NCBI GenBank assembly: GCA_023415635.1 | Contig: JAEZJV010000082.1 | Location: 1-64,000, forward strand | Direction: 5' to 3' | From: Bacillota bacterium | Lineage (GTDB): Bacteria; Bacillota; Clostridia; Lachnospirales; Lachnospiraceae | DNA: 64,000 nt | Shown: in pieces, positions 62,414 through 64,000 of the stretch | How positions within the stretch are numbered: the first letter of the stretch is position 1 | Layout of the letters: each line of letters starts with the position of its first letter | Translations under genes and position numbers: made by a program | The notes under the pieces: model-generated | Databases searched by the model: none | What the model was told of the DNA's origin: nothing | The model's input: the letters and a program-made list of their open reading frames with translations, nothing else

Positions 62414-63115
62414 CTAATCCAATCTTTTTATCAATCCGACCAGAAGCTTCACTGTGTTCCTGATGGCTATTTCTTCAAAATCCTTATAGGTCATCTCAGC
62501 ACTATGATCTGCTTTATCAGAGATCGCTCTGATAATCAAAAACGGAATATTGTTTAAATATGCAGTATGAGCAATAGCTGCTCCCTCCATCTCTGTACAG
62601 TAACCGTCAAAATTATGTGTAAGCCAGGCCTTCTTTTCCGAATCCGAGATAAACTGGTCTCCACTGACGATTCTCCCTGTATGAACTCCTATCTCGGGAA
62701 CAACCTCTGAGCATACCTCTTTTGCCAGTTTTATCAGTCTCTCATCTGCTTTAAAGACAGACTGCTCCATTCTAGGGATGACCCCGACAGGGTAGCCAAA
62801 GCCCGATGCATCCACATCATGCTGCAGTGTATCGGTAGATAGCACAATATCCGCAATATCTATTTCATTTCTCAAGGAGCCCGCCACGCCGGTATTGATT
62901 ACCGTATCCACTCCAAACAGATCTGCCAGAACCTGTGTACAGACAGCGGCGTTTACCTTACCGATACCGCAACGGACTATTACAACTTCCTTCTCCAGCA
63001 GCTTTCCCTCATAAAATTCCATGGATGCGATTGTCTTCACAGTGACAGCCTGCATCTGTCCCTTCAGGATGTTCACTTCCTCATCCATTGCACCAATGAT
63101 GCCAATTTTCTTCAT
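62414..63115 (-). CDS. mtnN: 5'-methylthioadenosine/S-adenosylhomocysteine nucleosidase
   Basis: A 233-residue cytosolic enzyme that cleaves adenine from methylthioadenosine, S-adenosylhomocysteine and 5'-deoxyadenosine. The last product is relevant here, because radical SAM enzymes such as the activase at 697 release it. Seen: GIIGAMDEEV at the start, VINTGVAGSL, MEGAAIAHTA (catalytic and ribose-binding Glu), and the catalytic Asp in IRAISDKAD. Length is normal. AAGGAGAGACGC precedes the start. Stands alone. Confidence 0.95.
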   Translation of the reverse strand: MKKIGIIGAMDEEVNILKGQMQAVTVKTIASMEFYEGKLLEKEVVIVRCGIGKVNAAVCTQVLADLFGVDTVINTGVAGSLRNEIDIADIVLSTDTLQHDVDASGFGYPVGVIPRMEQSVFKADERLIKLAKEVCSEVVPEIGVHTGRIVSGDQFISDSEKKAWLTHNFDGYCTEMEGAAIAHTAYLNNIPFLIIRAISDKADHSAEMTYKDFEEIAIRNTVKLLVGLIKRLD

Positions 63116-63360
63116 ATGCGTCTCTCCTTTATGCTATTGTATCCGATTTTTTACCAAACTTCAATACAAAGGATCAGAGTAAGAGTTTAGTGATCTCGTA
63201 TTCCTCCTTGTGAGAAGCTGCTCCTGCTTCCTTCTCCCTGCTCAGAAAAATTATTTGCAAATTCCTGTACTCTGAGATACAATGTACTCGGTTATGAGTA
63301 TCCGGTGACACCGTCTTCTCATAAACTAGATTAGATTTAGCTATAGAAAGGGATTATAAA

Positions 63361-63606
63361 ATGACCTACAAAACATCGGGTGTATGTAGCCGCGAAATCT
63401 GCTTTGAGATAGACGAAGAAACCAACACCATCACTGAGCTCTTTTTTGTTGGAGGCTGTAACGGTAATACCAGCGGATTATCGCGACTGGTTGTCGGAAT
63501 GAAGGTTGATGATGTGATCCGTAAATTAGAGGGAGTGACCTGCGATTTTCGTAAAACCTCCTGTCCGGATCAGCTGGCGAAGGCATTGAAGGAATGGAGG
63601 TCCTAA
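63361..63606 (+). CDS. TSCPD-domain protein (TIGR03905 type)
   Basis: An 81-residue stand-alone TSCPD protein. The domain name motif is visible as KTSCPDQLAKAL; other conserved points are GVCSREICFEID and FFVGGCNGNTSGLSRLVVGM. Four cysteines suggest metal binding. In larger proteins the domain sits at the C-terminus of class II ribonucleotide reductases; the role of the free form is not known. Its last codons contain the ribosome binding site of murG, so the two are co-translated. Confidence 0.88.
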   Translation: MTYKTSGVCSREICFEIDEETNTITELFFVGGCNGNTSGLSRLVVGMKVDDVIRKLEGVTCDFRKTSCPDQLAKALKEWRS

Positions 63607-63607
63607 C

Positions 63608-64000
63608 ATGAAACGCATCGTATTAACCGGAGGGGGTACTGCAGGACACGTTACACCCTGCATCGCATTATTACCGCAGCTGACACAGGAAGGCTTTGAC
63701 ATTCAGTATATCGGTTCTTACAACGGAATAGAACGCAAGCTGATTGAAGAATATAAAGTCCCATACCATGGCATATCCTCCGGAAAGCTGAGAAGATATT
63801 TTGATCCTAAGAACTTCTCCGACCCTTTCAAGGTTATTAAAGGTTATCTGGAAGCAAGCAAAATATTAAAAAGCCTCAAGCCGGATGTTGTTTTTTCCAA
63901 AGGCGGCTTTGTTACAGTTCCTGTTGTGTTAGCAGCCAGACATCATAAAATACCTGTCATTATACATGAGTCGGATATGACTCCGGGCCTTGCGAACAAG
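63608..64000 (+). CDS. murG: MurG, lipid II-forming GlcNAc transferase (5' part)
   Basis: The first 131 codons; the gene runs past the right edge. MurG transfers GlcNAc from UDP-GlcNAc to lipid I on the inner face of the membrane in peptidoglycan synthesis. The N-terminal glycine-rich motif is complete (LTGGGTAGHVTPCIAL). Also visible are YIGSYNGIERKLIEE, the second G-loop-like FSKGGFVTVPVVLAA, and HESDMTPGLANK at the edge. GGAGGT inside the previous gene lies 6 nt before the ATG. Confidence 0.95.
   Translation, partial: MKRIVLTGGGTAGHVTPCIALLPQLTQEGFDIQYIGSYNGIERKLIEEYKVPYHGISSGKLRRYFDPKNFSDPFKVIKGYLEASKILKSLKPDVVFSKGGFVTVPVVLAARHHKIPVIIHESDMTPGLANK

Overview
The window is a 64 kb piece of a low-GC, Gram-positive, anaerobic chromosome, most likely a spore-forming clostridium of the Lachnospiraceae type. 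The evidence is strong AGGAGG ribosome binding sites, an oxygen-sensitive glycyl radical enzyme (GRE), YesM/YesN-type two-component systems, many lipoprotein-anchored binding proteins, a SpoIID-like protein and a MoxR/DUF58/transglutaminase operon. I see no rRNA, tRNA, CRISPR array, prophage or insertion sequence. Most of the window is accessory metabolism and transport; the right end reaches the start of murG.

Layout. (1) 3-608: 3' end of a possible glycosidase gene. (2) 697-12582: a minus-strand operon of split GRE, ribose-type ABC importer and GRE activase. Divergent to it is a plus-strand operon of AraC-type response regulator, short YesM-type kinase and a tandem ABC protein that has lost every ATPase motif. 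(3) 12592-22307: minus-strand operon of a large binding lipoprotein, two MalFG-type permeases, a membrane-fusion protein and a MacB-like membrane protein, none with an ATPase, divergent from an OmpR/histidine kinase pair. (4) 22448-27557: GlpA-like and NAD/FAD oxidoreductases plus DUF1667, and two LysR regulators. (5) 27835-29163: a LarA-like, probably nickel-pincer racemase. (6) 29283-39168: a galactarate/glucarate operon (garR, gudD, DapA-family aldolase, garD, TctC-TctB-TctA transporter) ending in a PrpR-like regulator with a damaged AAA+ domain. (7) 39650-48227: AEC permease, pepT, ABC-F ATPase, FtsX-type exporter. (8) 48617-52861: AraC-GyrI regulator and a TrmO-UvrA2 fusion. (9) 53086-64000: P-loop protein, subtilase lipoprotein, SpoIID-like protein, MoxR/DUF58/transglutaminase operon, MTA/SAH nucleosidase, TSCPD protein and murG start.

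How the genes work together. In region 2 the importer should bring in a small polar substrate, the activase installs the radical on the separate glycyl subunit, and the large subunit carries out a GCVE-type elimination. The divergent signalling operon, with its pseudo-ABC protein, is the natural sensor. Region 6 encodes a full route: aldarate uptake, dehydration to 5-keto-4-deoxyglucarate, cleavage to pyruvate and tartronate semialdehyde, and reduction to glycerate. The best candidate for something undescribed is region 2: a two-polypeptide GRE of unknown substrate whose kinase appears to lack its own sensor domain and is encoded next to a dead copy of the transporter ATPase.
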